From Collinsella aerofaciens (lineage in GTDB: Bacteria; Actinomycetota; Coriobacteriia; Coriobacteriales; Coriobacteriaceae): a stretch of DNA of 46,290 bases. The stretch lies in the NCBI RefSeq assembly GCF_018785245.1, contig NZ_WQPL01000026.1, positions 1 to 46,290 of the forward strand. The letters run 5' to 3'. The translations under genes and the position numbers were made by a program. The notes under the pieces are model-generated. The model saw only the letters and a list, made by a program, of their open reading frames with translations. It was not told the DNA's origin and did no database searches. Each line of letters starts with the position of its first letter. The first letter of the stretch is position 1. Shown in pieces: positions 16,253 through 23,894 of this stretch.

Positions 16253-17182
16253 CTACCTGTTTGCTTCAATGAGCTTTTCAAGCCGTAAAACACGATGGTA
16301 GAGGGCTGACTTCGACAAGGGAGGGTCAGCCATCTCCCCCAAATCACGCAGCGACAGATCAGGATAGCGCTCGCGCAGGTCGCAAAAGACCGCCAAGGCA
16401 TCCGGAAGCGCATCGCGAAGGCCACGCTGCTCGAGCTCATCGATAAGCGCAAGCTGATGTTGGGCAGCACCGGCGCTTCTGGTCTGGTTGGCGAGCTCGG
16501 CATTCACGCGACGGTTCACATCGTTCTTAACCAACTTGACCGCGCGCGCCTCCTCAATCTCGGCAACGCTGCGCTTGGCACCAATCAGCTTTAATAGATG
16601 CTCGATTTCCTCGGCGCTCTTAATGTACACGGCATATGACCCCCGCCGTGCATTAACACGAGCATGGACCCCAATCTGCTCCAACAGATCGCAAAGTCCC
16701 TTGGCATATTGCTCGCCCTGCACAGCGATCTCCAAATGAAAATCGCCGCGTGGATCGGCCACGAAGCCGCCCGCGATGAGCGCGCCGCGGATATAGGCAA
16801 GTCTACAGCAAGGACGGGCAACGATATGTCGGGGTACGCCGGCGACAAGTCCTCCCCTACGGTCGAGGATACCCAGCAGAACCAAGGCCTTATCCAGGTC
16901 TGGCTGATCAGGCAAGGTGATGAGGTAGTTTCGAACCTTATGCAAGACAGATTTGCGGACGGTGAACTCCGTTTTGAGCTTAAGGATACGATGCGTCAGC
17001 GTGATCATCGTGCGCGCGACGGCTCCCGTCTCAGTCGCAACCGTCAAACGATACCGCCCAGAGCCGGCAAGCGAGAGCGTACCACTCACGCGCGTGAGGG
17101 CGGCGAGCGTCGACAAGTCGCAGTATTCACATTCGGGTTCGCAGCGCGCAAGCTCGTCGCGCACCTCAGCGGTAAACGACAT
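16253..17182 (-). CDS. whiA: DNA-binding protein WhiA
   Basis: A 309-residue protein of the WhiA family. The N-terminal two-thirds are the LAGLIDADG-like fold (LAYIRGALIAGGFVADPRGD). The C-terminus is a helix-turn-helix (SLRDLGEMADPPLSKSALYHRVLRLEKL). WhiA is known as a sporulation regulator in Streptomyces and a cell-division factor in Firmicutes; in a non-sporulating Coriobacteriia its role is unclear. The ATG at 17182 lies 6 nt after the rapZ stop, so the two are co-transcribed. The cofD/yvcK gene commonly found between rapZ and whiA is absent. Confidence 0.95.
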   Translation of the reverse strand: MSFTAEVRDELARCEPECEYCDLSTLAALTRVSGTLSLAGSGRYRLTVATETGAVARTMITLTHRILKLKTEFTVRKSVLHKVRNYLITLPDQPDLDKALVLLGILDRRGGLVAGVPRHIVARPCCRLAYIRGALIAGGFVADPRGDFHLEIAVQGEQYAKGLCDLLEQIGVHARVNARRGSYAVYIKSAEEIEHLLKLIGAKRSVAEIEEARAVKLVKNDVNRRVNAELANQTRSAGAAQHQLALIDELEQRGLRDALPDALAVFCDLRERYPDLSLRDLGEMADPPLSKSALYHRVLRLEKLIEANR

Positions 17183-17188
17183 GCAGGC

Positions 17189-18109
17189 CTATGCCTTCGT
17201 GTTGGCGCGCGACAGGTCGCGGTGGGAGATGCTCACATGATACTGAGCGCCTTCCAAATAACGTGCCGTGGCCTCGGCGATGGCAACGCTGCGGTGCTGG
17301 CCGCCCGTGCAGCCGATGGCGATAGAAAGCTGCGGCTTGCCCTCCGCGATATAGCCCGGCATCACCGTATCGAGCAGCTGTGTCCAAGCCTTCCAAAACT
17401 CCTGCGTCTTGGGATGGTCCAGAACAAAATCGGAGACCTTTTTATCGAGACCGGTCATCGTGCGCATCTCGGGATCGTAGAACGGATTGGGCAGGAAACG
17501 AACGTCGATCATAATGTCCGCTTCGACGGGCATGCCGTGCTTAAAGCCAAACGAGAACACGTGGACGTCCATGAGTTGCTGGTCGGACAGCTCGGAAAAT
17601 GCCATACGTAGCTTGTTGCGCAGCGCAGAGGTGCGCAGACGGCTCGTGTCGATAATCATATCGGCTCGGTCGCGCACGCCCTGGAGCTGAAGGCGCTCGC
17701 GCTGAATGGCATCGGCCGTAGTCTCCCCCGGCTTGGCAATGGGATGACGGCGGCGATTTTCGCTGTAGCGACGAATCAGCACCTCGTCAGAAGCCTCCAG
17801 GAACACGATGTCGCAGCTCATCTCGCGCTCTTCGAGCGCGGCGACCGCATCGAGCAACTCGTCAAACAGTCCCTGGCTACGCAAATCGCAGGTGACGGCG
17901 AGATGCCTGCCCACGCCCGTATTGATGCCGACGAGCTCGGCAAGCTGGGCGATGAGACGCGGAGGCAGGTTATCGATGCAAAAATAGCCCATATCCTCGA
18001 ACACGTGCATGGCCTGTGTGCGGCCCGATCCGGACATTCCGGTGATGATGACGATATCGGGGATGCGCTCCGAGCGCTCCGCCGCATCCATGGCATCTCC
18101 CTTTTGCAT
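17189..18109 (-). CDS. rapZ: RapZ/YvcJ family nucleotide-binding protein
   Basis: A 306-residue cytoplasmic P-loop protein. The N-terminal nucleotide site is GMSGSGRTQ, where the usual Walker A lysine is arginine. Further family motifs are GYFCIDNLPP, DVRFLPNPFY and the C-terminal GCTGGQHRSV. RapZ is an RNA-binding adaptor controlling amino-sugar synthesis in enteric bacteria; its role in Actinomycetota is not well defined. Two starts have good ribosome sites: 18109 (GGGAGG, 7 nt) chosen here, and 18091 (GGGAG, 6 nt, MDAAERS). It is followed by whiA. Confidence 0.93.
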   Translation of the reverse strand: MQKGDAMDAAERSERIPDIVIITGMSGSGRTQAMHVFEDMGYFCIDNLPPRLIAQLAELVGINTGVGRHLAVTCDLRSQGLFDELLDAVAALEEREMSCDIVFLEASDEVLIRRYSENRRRHPIAKPGETTADAIQRERLQLQGVRDRADMIIDTSRLRTSALRNKLRMAFSELSDQQLMDVHVFSFGFKHGMPVEADIMIDVRFLPNPFYDPEMRTMTGLDKKVSDFVLDHPKTQEFWKAWTQLLDTVMPGYIAEGKPQLSIAIGCTGGQHRSVAIAEATARYLEGAQYHVSISHRDLSRANTKA

Positions 18110-18124
18110 GTGCTGCCTCCCAAA

Positions 18125-18159
18125 AACAAGCGCGGGACCCAGCAACCCGGATCCCGCGC
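18125..18159 (-). terminator. Terminator of the nan operon
   Basis: GCGCGGGA (18130-18137) and TCCCGCGC (18152-18159) pair, with an inner CC/GG. TTGTTTTT follows on the minus strand. It lies between nanE and rapZ. Confidence 0.8.
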
Positions 18160-18210
18160 GGTCAATTGCCTATATTGAGTATACCGCCCCGAGCGGATAC
18201 GAGGCCTGTC

Positions 18211-18897
18211 TTACGCCTCAAGCGCAGCCTTGAACCAACTCGTAATACTCGTGGGGTGCGTGATGGCGGTGCCGACGACAACGGCCCAGGCGCCAGCATC
18301 GATCGCGGCGCGAGCCTCCTCGGGCGTGTGCACGCGGCCCTCGCAGATGATGGGAAGACCGGGGAATTCCTCGGTCGCCTGACGCAGGAGCGGCAGATCG
18401 GGGCCATCGGCCATGGTGCAGTCGATGGCAGCGACACCGTGAGAAAGCGTGGTAGATACAAGGTCGAAGCCCATATCAACCGCACGGCGAATGTCCTCGA
18501 TGGTGGCACAGTCGGCCATCAGGAGCACACCCTCCTCGTGCAGCGGGCGGAAGGTATCCTCGACCGACTTGCCGTCGGGACGCGGACGATCGGTGGCGTC
18601 GATCGCCACGATATCGGCACCCGCAGCAACGCAGGCGCGAGCGTGACGCAGCGTCGGCGTGATGTAAACGCCCTCGTGCCCATCCTTCCACAGGCCGATG
18701 ACAGGAACCTCACAGCGACCCTTAATGGCGGCAATGTCGGCAAGGCCCTGGCAGCGAATGGCGGCGGCGCCGCCGAGCTCGCAAGCACGAGACATTTGAG
18801 CCATGGTCTCTGGCGTACGAAGCGGCTCGCCCATATACGCCTGAACGCTCACGATGAGCTTACCCTTCAGGGATTGAATCAAAGGATCAACGGTCAT
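18211..18897 (-). CDS. nanE: N-acetylmannosamine-6-phosphate 2-epimerase
   Basis: A 228-residue (beta/alpha)8 enzyme converting N-acetylmannosamine-6-P to N-acetylglucosamine-6-P in sialic acid breakdown. Family motifs are KGKLIVSVQA near the N-terminus, PVIGLWKDG, DATDRPRPDG, LMADCAT and the C-terminal phosphate site CEGRVHTPEEA..VVGTAIT. The start at 18897 (MTVDPLIQ) fits the family; a longer frame to 18936 runs into the foldback. The ribosome site (AAAGG about 13 nt upstream) is distant. It is the last gene of the nan operon, followed by a terminator. Confidence 0.94.
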   Translation of the reverse strand: MTVDPLIQSLKGKLIVSVQAYMGEPLRTPETMAQMSRACELGGAAAIRCQGLADIAAIKGRCEVPVIGLWKDGHEGVYITPTLRHARACVAAGADIVAIDATDRPRPDGKSVEDTFRPLHEEGVLLMADCATIEDIRRAVDMGFDLVSTTLSHGVAAIDCTMADGPDLPLLRQATEEFPGLPIICEGRVHTPEEARAAIDAGAWAVVVGTAITHPTSITSWFKAALEA

Positions 18898-18922
18898 GTG
18901 CGACTCAACCTTTCTCAAAACA

Positions 18923-19020
18923 GCCTTCTGAGACACCGCACCTTGACGTTCAAACCGTCGCTCGCGTACCGAAGTACGCTTCGCTCCTCTTTCACGTCAA
19001 TCTGCGGCACCTCAGAAGGC
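18923..19020 (-). repeat. Foldback element, family A copy 2
   Basis: A 27-position stem pairs 18923-18949 with 18994-19020. In minus sense it has three consecutive G.U-type positions and a 2x2 purine internal loop just below TTGACGT. The apex in minus sense is GAAAGAGGAGCGAA, then GCGTAC-TTCG-GTACGC (a UUCG-type tetraloop), then GAGCGACGGTTTGA. This matches the inner part of 76-175. It fills the gap between nanK and nanE, 26 nt from the nanE start, so it could affect nanE expression. Confidence 0.8.
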
Positions 19021-19037
19021 GCACTTGGTAGTTATGT

Positions 19038-20003
19038 TTACTTCAACGACGCAAGAAGGTGTTCGGCGGCACCAATAAGCGGAGCATCGCCCTCCAGAGA
19101 ACCGATGAGGATCGGCGTGTCCTGAAGCGGATCGAGCGCCTGGCTGGCATAGCCCTCGTGCACCGAATCCTTCCACGTCTGCGAACGCCAATCGGGACCT
19201 TGGTGAATCACGCCGCCCGAAAGCACGATGACCTCAGGGTCCAGGATGTTAGCGAGCGAGCCCAAGCTGGCCCCCAGCGCAAAGCCGGCGTCATGGATGA
19301 CCTCGGTCGCCTTTGCGTCGCCCGCACGGCACAGGTCGTTCACATCGCGACCGACCGAAGGACGGCTGGGGTCGACGCGACCAAAGCGCTCATCGTACAT
19401 ACGACCAATGGAAGTGCCCGAAGCAACCGACTCCAGATGGCCGGAACGCCCGCAGGCGCAGGGAATACCGGCGGCAGCCGAGCACTCGATGTGGCCCATA
19501 TGGCCAGCAGCACCATGGAAGCCCTGCATCACGCGGCCGTTCTCGACATATGCGCCGCCGATGCCCGTACCGATGCCAAGACACAAGACGGAGAACTTGC
19601 CCTTGCCGACGCCCCAGTGGGCCTCGCCCAGAGCATGAGCCTGCACGTCGCCTACAACGGCAACGGGAAGACCGAGGTCCTCGCGCAGGCGCGGCCCCAA
19701 CTGAACGCCGGACCAGCCGGGCATGATCTCGTTGGCATACGCGATGGCGCCCGTCTTGGGATCGACAACGCCGGCGGCACCGATACCGATACCGAGGACC
19801 TCGACATCGGGGTTCGCCTCGAGAGCAGCCTTGATGGACGCCTCGATGCGCTGGAAAACTGCCTCGCCGCCTTCTTGGGCCTCGGTGGGAACCTCAGCTT
19901 CAAAGACCGGATGGGGCACGCCGCCATCAGCCGGATACTCCATAATGGCAGTCGCAATCTTGGTGCCGCCGATATCGACGGAGCAAACGTACTTGTTCTC
20001 CAT
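19038..20003 (-). CDS. nanK: ROK-family kinase, probable N-acetylmannosamine kinase
   Basis: A 321-residue cytoplasmic sugar kinase of the ROK family. It shows the N-terminal phosphate motif DIGGTKIATAI, GIGTGIGGAYV and the zinc-site region GHIECSAAAGIPCACGRSGHLE, in which the last usual cysteine (CxCGxxGC) is histidine. By its position between nanA and nanE it most likely phosphorylates N-acetylmannosamine; glucokinase activity cannot be excluded from sequence alone. The ATG at 20003 has AAGGAG 7 nt upstream. Confidence 0.87.
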   Translation of the reverse strand: MENKYVCSVDIGGTKIATAIMEYPADGGVPHPVFEAEVPTEAQEGGEAVFQRIEASIKAALEANPDVEVLGIGIGAAGVVDPKTGAIAYANEIMPGWSGVQLGPRLREDLGLPVAVVGDVQAHALGEAHWGVGKGKFSVLCLGIGTGIGGAYVENGRVMQGFHGAAGHMGHIECSAAAGIPCACGRSGHLESVASGTSIGRMYDERFGRVDPSRPSVGRDVNDLCRAGDAKATEVIHDAGFALGASLGSLANILDPEVIVLSGGVIHQGPDWRSQTWKDSVHEGYASQALDPLQDTPILIGSLEGDAPLIGAAEHLLASLK

Positions 20004-20071
20004 GTCGCTCTCCTTAGGAGATATAAACAACTACAGGAAATGCGCCGTCAGGCTAGCCGTCACAGCGCGGT

Positions 20072-20177
20072 AAAGGTTTTCCAGGTGCCCGAGATCGCCG
20101 AGAAGCCGTGTGGCCATTGACCTAATGGGTCATGGCCGCACGGTTGAACGGCGAGGTCGGGTGCCTGGGAAAGCTTT
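20072..20177 (+). repeat. Foldback element, family A copy 3 (short form)
   Basis: A 106-bp near-palindrome overlapping the nanA stop codon by two bases. Its lower stem carries AGGTGCCCGAGATCG on one side and CGAGGTCGGGTGCCT on the other: the same TG/TG step, 5-bp spacer and GR/GR internal loop as the other family A copies. The apex differs (GCCGTG..GGCCAT..GACC hairpin with AGAA/TTGA loop). Five T.G positions would be G.U pairs in plus sense, opposite to the nan genes. It lies between nanA and nanK. Confidence 0.7.
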
Positions 20178-21096
20178 AAAGGAGGCCGTTGTCCTGGAGG
20201 ACCTTCTTAATCGCCTCGACGTTCTCACCGGTCATGGCCTTCACCGGGCGCGGCATGGTCGGGCTGTCGAAGATGCCCATGAGGTTCATAGCGGTCTTGA
20301 AGGCGCCGACGCCACCGGCATAGCCCTGGACGCCCGAGGTGACATCCCAGATGTGGGAGATCTCATTGAGACGATCCTGCTCGGCCTTGACGGTAGCCCA
20401 GTCACCAGCCTGAGCGGCCTTCCACTGACGCACGTAGCCCTCGGGCTCAACGTTGGCGAGACCCGGGACGGAACCGTCAGCGCCGCCGAGATAGGCGCCG
20501 TCGACAACAACCTCGTGACCGGTGAGGATGCTCATCGGATGGCCGTTCTTCTCGTTCTCCTGAACGAGGTAGCGGAACGAGATGTCATCACCCGAGGAAT
20601 CCTTGACGCCAGCAAGGACGCCCTCGGCGCCGAGCTTGGCAAGGAGCTTCCAGGGGAGCTTGGTGTGAACGCAGACGGGAATGTCATAGGCAAAGATGGG
20701 CAGGTCGAGCTCCTCGTGCAGGATGCGGAAGTGCTCCTCGACCTCGGTCATACCCTGCAGGGCATAGAACGGGCAGGTGGCGACGAGGGCATCGGCGCCC
20801 AGCTCCTGGGCGACCTTGCCGTGCTCAATCATGCGCTCGGTCTCGGTATCGATGATGCCGACCAGAACAGGCACACGGTGGTCGACGATACGAACGGCCT
20901 CGGCGATAATCTGGCGACGGCGCTCATCGGTGGAGAAGACGACCTCGCCCGAAGACCCCAAGAAGAACAGACCATCGACGCCGGCATCGATCATGCGGTT
21001 GATGCTGCGCTCAAAGGAGGCAACGTCGAGCTGGTGGTCTTCGGTATCGGGAACAACGACGGGAGGGATAACGCCGGTGAATTTCTGAGTTGCCAC
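20176..21096 (-). CDS. nanA: N-acetylneuraminate lyase (DHDPS/NAL family)
   Basis: A 306-residue class I aldolase, TIM barrel. The Schiff-base lysine is in LAGVKDSSGD and the catalytic tyrosine in FAYDIPVCV. The carboxylate-binding motif is GSSGEVVFSTDER (GSTGE-like). It should cleave N-acetylneuraminate to N-acetylmannosamine and pyruvate; the family also contains dihydrodipicolinate synthases, but the nanE/nanK context favours NAL. The start is GTG at 21096 with AAGGAG 7 nt upstream; the longer frame would run into the preceding gene. Confidence 0.9.
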   Translation of the reverse strand: MATQKFTGVIPPVVVPDTEDHQLDVASFERSINRMIDAGVDGLFFLGSSGEVVFSTDERRRQIIAEAVRIVDHRVPVLVGIIDTETERMIEHGKVAQELGADALVATCPFYALQGMTEVEEHFRILHEELDLPIFAYDIPVCVHTKLPWKLLAKLGAEGVLAGVKDSSGDDISFRYLVQENEKNGHPMSILTGHEVVVDGAYLGGADGSVPGLANVEPEGYVRQWKAAQAGDWATVKAEQDRLNEISHIWDVTSGVQGYAGGVGAFKTAMNLMGIFDSPTMPRPVKAMTGENVEAIKKVLQDNGLL

Positions 21097-21164
21097 AAGA
21101 ATCTCCTTAGCTGTCTGGCGAGCGGCCCTATGCCGCTCACTCTTGTTGGCAGTGTCCAGGCCGT

Positions 21165-22016
21165 CTAGGCCAAAGAACACGGATAGAACGTTTGGTTAAA
21201 GAAGTCGACGACTTCGTTTTCGAACGCGTTAATACGCTCATGAGCGTATTTGGCATAGATGATATGCCTCCGGTCACACTCAAGACCGTTGAATACGGCA
21301 AACTGACCCTTGGGGTCGCTCACGGTATCCATGAGCGACGTGCCCATGAGCACCGATCCGCGCACCCGAGACGACAGAGCCTCGAGGCCACCGGGAATTG
21401 GATTGGCAACCGCCGTGCAGGCAAGTCCGCGCTCGTCCAGAGCAGAAACCGCCAGCGCGACACCGCCGCCAAGACCCTCGCCCCATGCAAAAATGCGATC
21501 GGGATCCATGCCATCAAGATTGCGCGCGACCTTCGCCAACGCGCAGCCCCAACGGACGCGCTTGACAAAAGCGGGCGAAGCAATCCCCCACTGCAGGTCG
21601 TCCGCACCAGCAACATCGTCATCCAGCGCGAGAACGGCATACCCCATGGCGGCAAATCTCGTCATGTGATGCCATCCACGCACGGGTCGATCGATGTCGT
21701 GAAACATCAGGCACAGCGGCACGCGCTCAGACACTCGGGCACGACCGACAGGCTCGATCAAACGAGCGTGAATCGCATCGTCACCGAGCTCAAAGGAGAC
21801 CTCCGAGTAACGGGCGCAGGGGTTAACAAAGTCAATCGCCGTAATGGCCAGGCCTTGAATCTCAAGATTCGAAGCGCATGTCTCTAAATCAGAAACATCT
21901 GCTTGGACATCACCGCGCCAGTCCCGATATTCTGCGAGCCTTGACGAAACCGTTCCAGGCATCTCCGCGAGCCCGGGGACGATCAGCTCGTCGATATTGC
22001 TCTCGCACTTAGACAT
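21165..22016 (-). CDS. AXE1-like alpha/beta hydrolase paralogue lacking the nucleophile serine
   Basis: A 283-residue cytoplasmic alpha/beta-hydrolase-like protein, a diverged paralogue of the gene just upstream. Where that gene has GASQGGG this one has GEGLGGG, so the nucleophile serine is glycine. An acid-like aspartate (SLMDTVSDP) and a histidine (KYAHERI) are still recognisable, and about 30-40 residues of the lid region are missing. It is probably catalytically inactive or has changed function. The ATG at 22016 overlaps the upstream stop by 8 nt (ATGTCTAA), with GGGAGGGGAGG before it. No specific function can be assigned. Confidence 0.75.
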   Translation of the reverse strand: MSKCESNIDELIVPGLAEMPGTVSSRLAEYRDWRGDVQADVSDLETCASNLEIQGLAITAIDFVNPCARYSEVSFELGDDAIHARLIEPVGRARVSERVPLCLMFHDIDRPVRGWHHMTRFAAMGYAVLALDDDVAGADDLQWGIASPAFVKRVRWGCALAKVARNLDGMDPDRIFAWGEGLGGGVALAVSALDERGLACTAVANPIPGGLEALSSRVRGSVLMGTSLMDTVSDPKGQFAVFNGLECDRRHIIYAKYAHERINAFENEVVDFFNQTFYPCSLA

Positions 22017-22986
22017 GAGCCTCCCCTCCCTCGCAGAAAAACGGAATGATCAGATCGTCAAAGTCCTGAATCTCCTCGTGGCCAAAGCCCTCAAAGAACT
22101 CGCGTCGCTTCTCACAGGCCAGATTGTTGTAGACCGCAAACTGCGTCGCCGGCGGACAGACGATATCGGCTGTGCCCGTGCCAAACAGCACGGGGCATTT
22201 GACCATGGGGGCAAAGTTCTTGGAATCGAAGTACGCCAGTTTGGCATAGGCCTCCTCAATACGAGTCGAGTCCTCGTCAAACCAACGCGACCAATAACGC
22301 AGGCCTTCATAAGCGATATCGTCGGCATCCAGATCCCAAACAAGGCGGAAATCCGACAGGAAGGGATAGAGGATGGCAGCGCGATTGATAAGCTCACTAT
22401 TAAGCGCGCAGGTCGCAATGCCCAAACCGCCGCCCTGCGATGCGCCGTTCACAAATACGCGGGAAAGATCGATGCCCTCGAGCTCGCGAACAATACGGCA
22501 CAGAATGCGGATATCCTGGTGCAAGCGGACATAGTAAAGATTGGCCGGGTCGCCGTCGATACCGGCGACGATATGCCCAGCAACCGTCGTGCCTTCAAAT
22601 CCACCAATATCCTCGGAGGGGCCACCCTGGCCAGGACAATCGAGAGCGATGAGTGCCATGCCCATGCCCGCAAACGACGCCTGCTCGAACCAGCTGCGGC
22701 TTGCACCCGGATAGCCGTGGAACTGTAGCACCAGCGGCACGGGCTCGTCCGAAACCGGCTGGAGATACTTGGCATGCAGGCGTGCACCGCACATGCCGGT
22801 ATACCAGAGGTCGAAAAACCGACAGGTCGCGGAATCCGCAACCGAAGCCGCCTCAATCGCATAGTCGAGCTCGACGGCGTCGGCCTCGGCCATGCGGTCC
22901 TTCCAAAAGAGATCGAAATCCGATGGACGGGGCATAGCGCCTCGATATTCACCAAATTGCTGTTGTAGCTCCTGAGCACTTGGCAT
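22009..22986 (-). CDS. Acetyl esterase, AXE1 / cephalosporin-C deacetylase family
   Basis: A 325-residue alpha/beta hydrolase without signal peptide. The nucleophile elbow is NGASQGGG, the likely acid is in GTADIVCPP, the histidine is in EGFGHEE, and the oxyanion region is QFHGYPG. AXE1 enzymes remove acetyl groups from sugars; in a sialic-acid operon a natural inference is removal of O-acetyl groups from imported sialic acids, which nanA cannot process well. The ATG at 22986 begins the conserved part (MPSAQELQ), but its ribosome site is weak. TTG 23001 is an alternative. Confidence 0.85.
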   Translation of the reverse strand: MPSAQELQQQFGEYRGAMPRPSDFDLFWKDRMAEADAVELDYAIEAASVADSATCRFFDLWYTGMCGARLHAKYLQPVSDEPVPLVLQFHGYPGASRSWFEQASFAGMGMALIALDCPGQGGPSEDIGGFEGTTVAGHIVAGIDGDPANLYYVRLHQDIRILCRIVRELEGIDLSRVFVNGASQGGGLGIATCALNSELINRAAILYPFLSDFRLVWDLDADDIAYEGLRYWSRWFDEDSTRIEEAYAKLAYFDSKNFAPMVKCPVLFGTGTADIVCPPATQFAVYNNLACEKRREFFEGFGHEEIQDFDDLIIPFFCEGGEAHV

Positions 22987-23022
22987 GGCTCGTGAACCCA
23001 ACCTTTCGAAATCGCAACGGAG

Positions 23023-23050
23023 GTGCGCCCGGCAAGGGAACCGGGCGCAC
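23023..23050 (-). terminator. Intra-operon hairpin before the esterase pair
   Basis: GTGCGCCCGG (23023-23032) and CCGGGCGCAC (23041-23050) form a perfect 10-bp stem with an 8-nt loop and no T-tract. It lies between the ATPase stop and the esterase start, so it is more likely an mRNA processing or stability element than a full terminator. Confidence 0.5.
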
Positions 23051-23066
23051 GGGAGGGAAAGCGAGG

Positions 23067-23894
23067 CTACTCGCCGAGCTTGGGATGCAGCAGCGACGGC
23101 GCAGCGCCGAGCAGCATCTTGGTGTAGGGGTCCTGAGGGTGCTGGAAGACCTGCTTGGCCTCGCCCTGCTCGACGATCTTGCCGCCATTCATAACGATGA
23201 TGTCGTCAGAGATATAGCGGACCGTCTGGATGTCATGGCTGATGAACACCATGGCCAGGCCGAGCTCCTTCTTAAGGTCGGTCAGCAGGTTCAGAATCTG
23301 CGCGCGGACCGAAACGTCCAGAGCCGAGGTGGGCTCGTCGGCGATGATGGCATCGGGGTTCAGCGACAGGGCGCGCGCAATTGCGACGCGCTGGCGCTGG
23401 CCGCCCGAAAGCTGGCCGGGAAGAACCTCGGCGGCGGAGCTGGGCAGACCGGTGAGCTCCAAGAGCTCCTTGACGCGCTTCTCCTGCTCGGCCTCGGTAC
23501 CCAGGTTGTGGACGCGCATGGGGTCGAGCAGTTGCTCGCGAACGACCATGCGGGGATTGAGCGCCGTGGCCGGGTTCTGGAACACGACCGAGATGACGCG
23601 ACCCATGTGGCGACGGTCCTCGGCGGTACGTTTGGTAACGTCCTTGCCCTTAAAGTAGACCTTGCCGCTCGTGGGGGCCTGCAGGCCGCACATGACGTTG
23701 GCGGTGGTGGACTTTCCGCAACCGGACTCGCCGACGATGCCGATGGTCTGTCCGGGCATGAGCTTAATCGTTACACCCTGGACGGCGTGAACCAGGTTGG
23801 GGTGCAGAATCGAGCCAGTACGGGTCCTAAAGGTGACGTGGACGTCATCAAGGAAGATGATCGGCTCGACGCCGTTGACTGCGGTCTCGCTCAT
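23067..23894 (-). CDS. ABC importer ATPase (Dpp/Opp-F type), nan operon
   Basis: A 275-residue ATPase with Walker A GESGCGKST, Q-loop VFQNPATALNP, signature LSGGQRQRVAIARA, Walker B AIIADEPTSALD and H-loop SHDIQTV. It stops soon after the H-loop domain and lacks the cysteine-bearing C-terminal extension of OppF. The ATG at 23894 abuts the upstream stop, with GGAGGTGAT, an almost complete anti-16S match, before it. It should pair with the ATPase half of the fusion protein upstream. The substrate inferred from context is sialic acid. Confidence 0.9.
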   Translation of the reverse strand: MSETAVNGVEPIIFLDDVHVTFRTRTGSILHPNLVHAVQGVTIKLMPGQTIGIVGESGCGKSTTANVMCGLQAPTSGKVYFKGKDVTKRTAEDRRHMGRVISVVFQNPATALNPRMVVREQLLDPMRVHNLGTEAEQEKRVKELLELTGLPSSAAEVLPGQLSGGQRQRVAIARALSLNPDAIIADEPTSALDVSVRAQILNLLTDLKKELGLAMVFISHDIQTVRYISDDIIVMNGGKIVEQGEAKQVFQHPQDPYTKMLLGAAPSLLHPKLGE

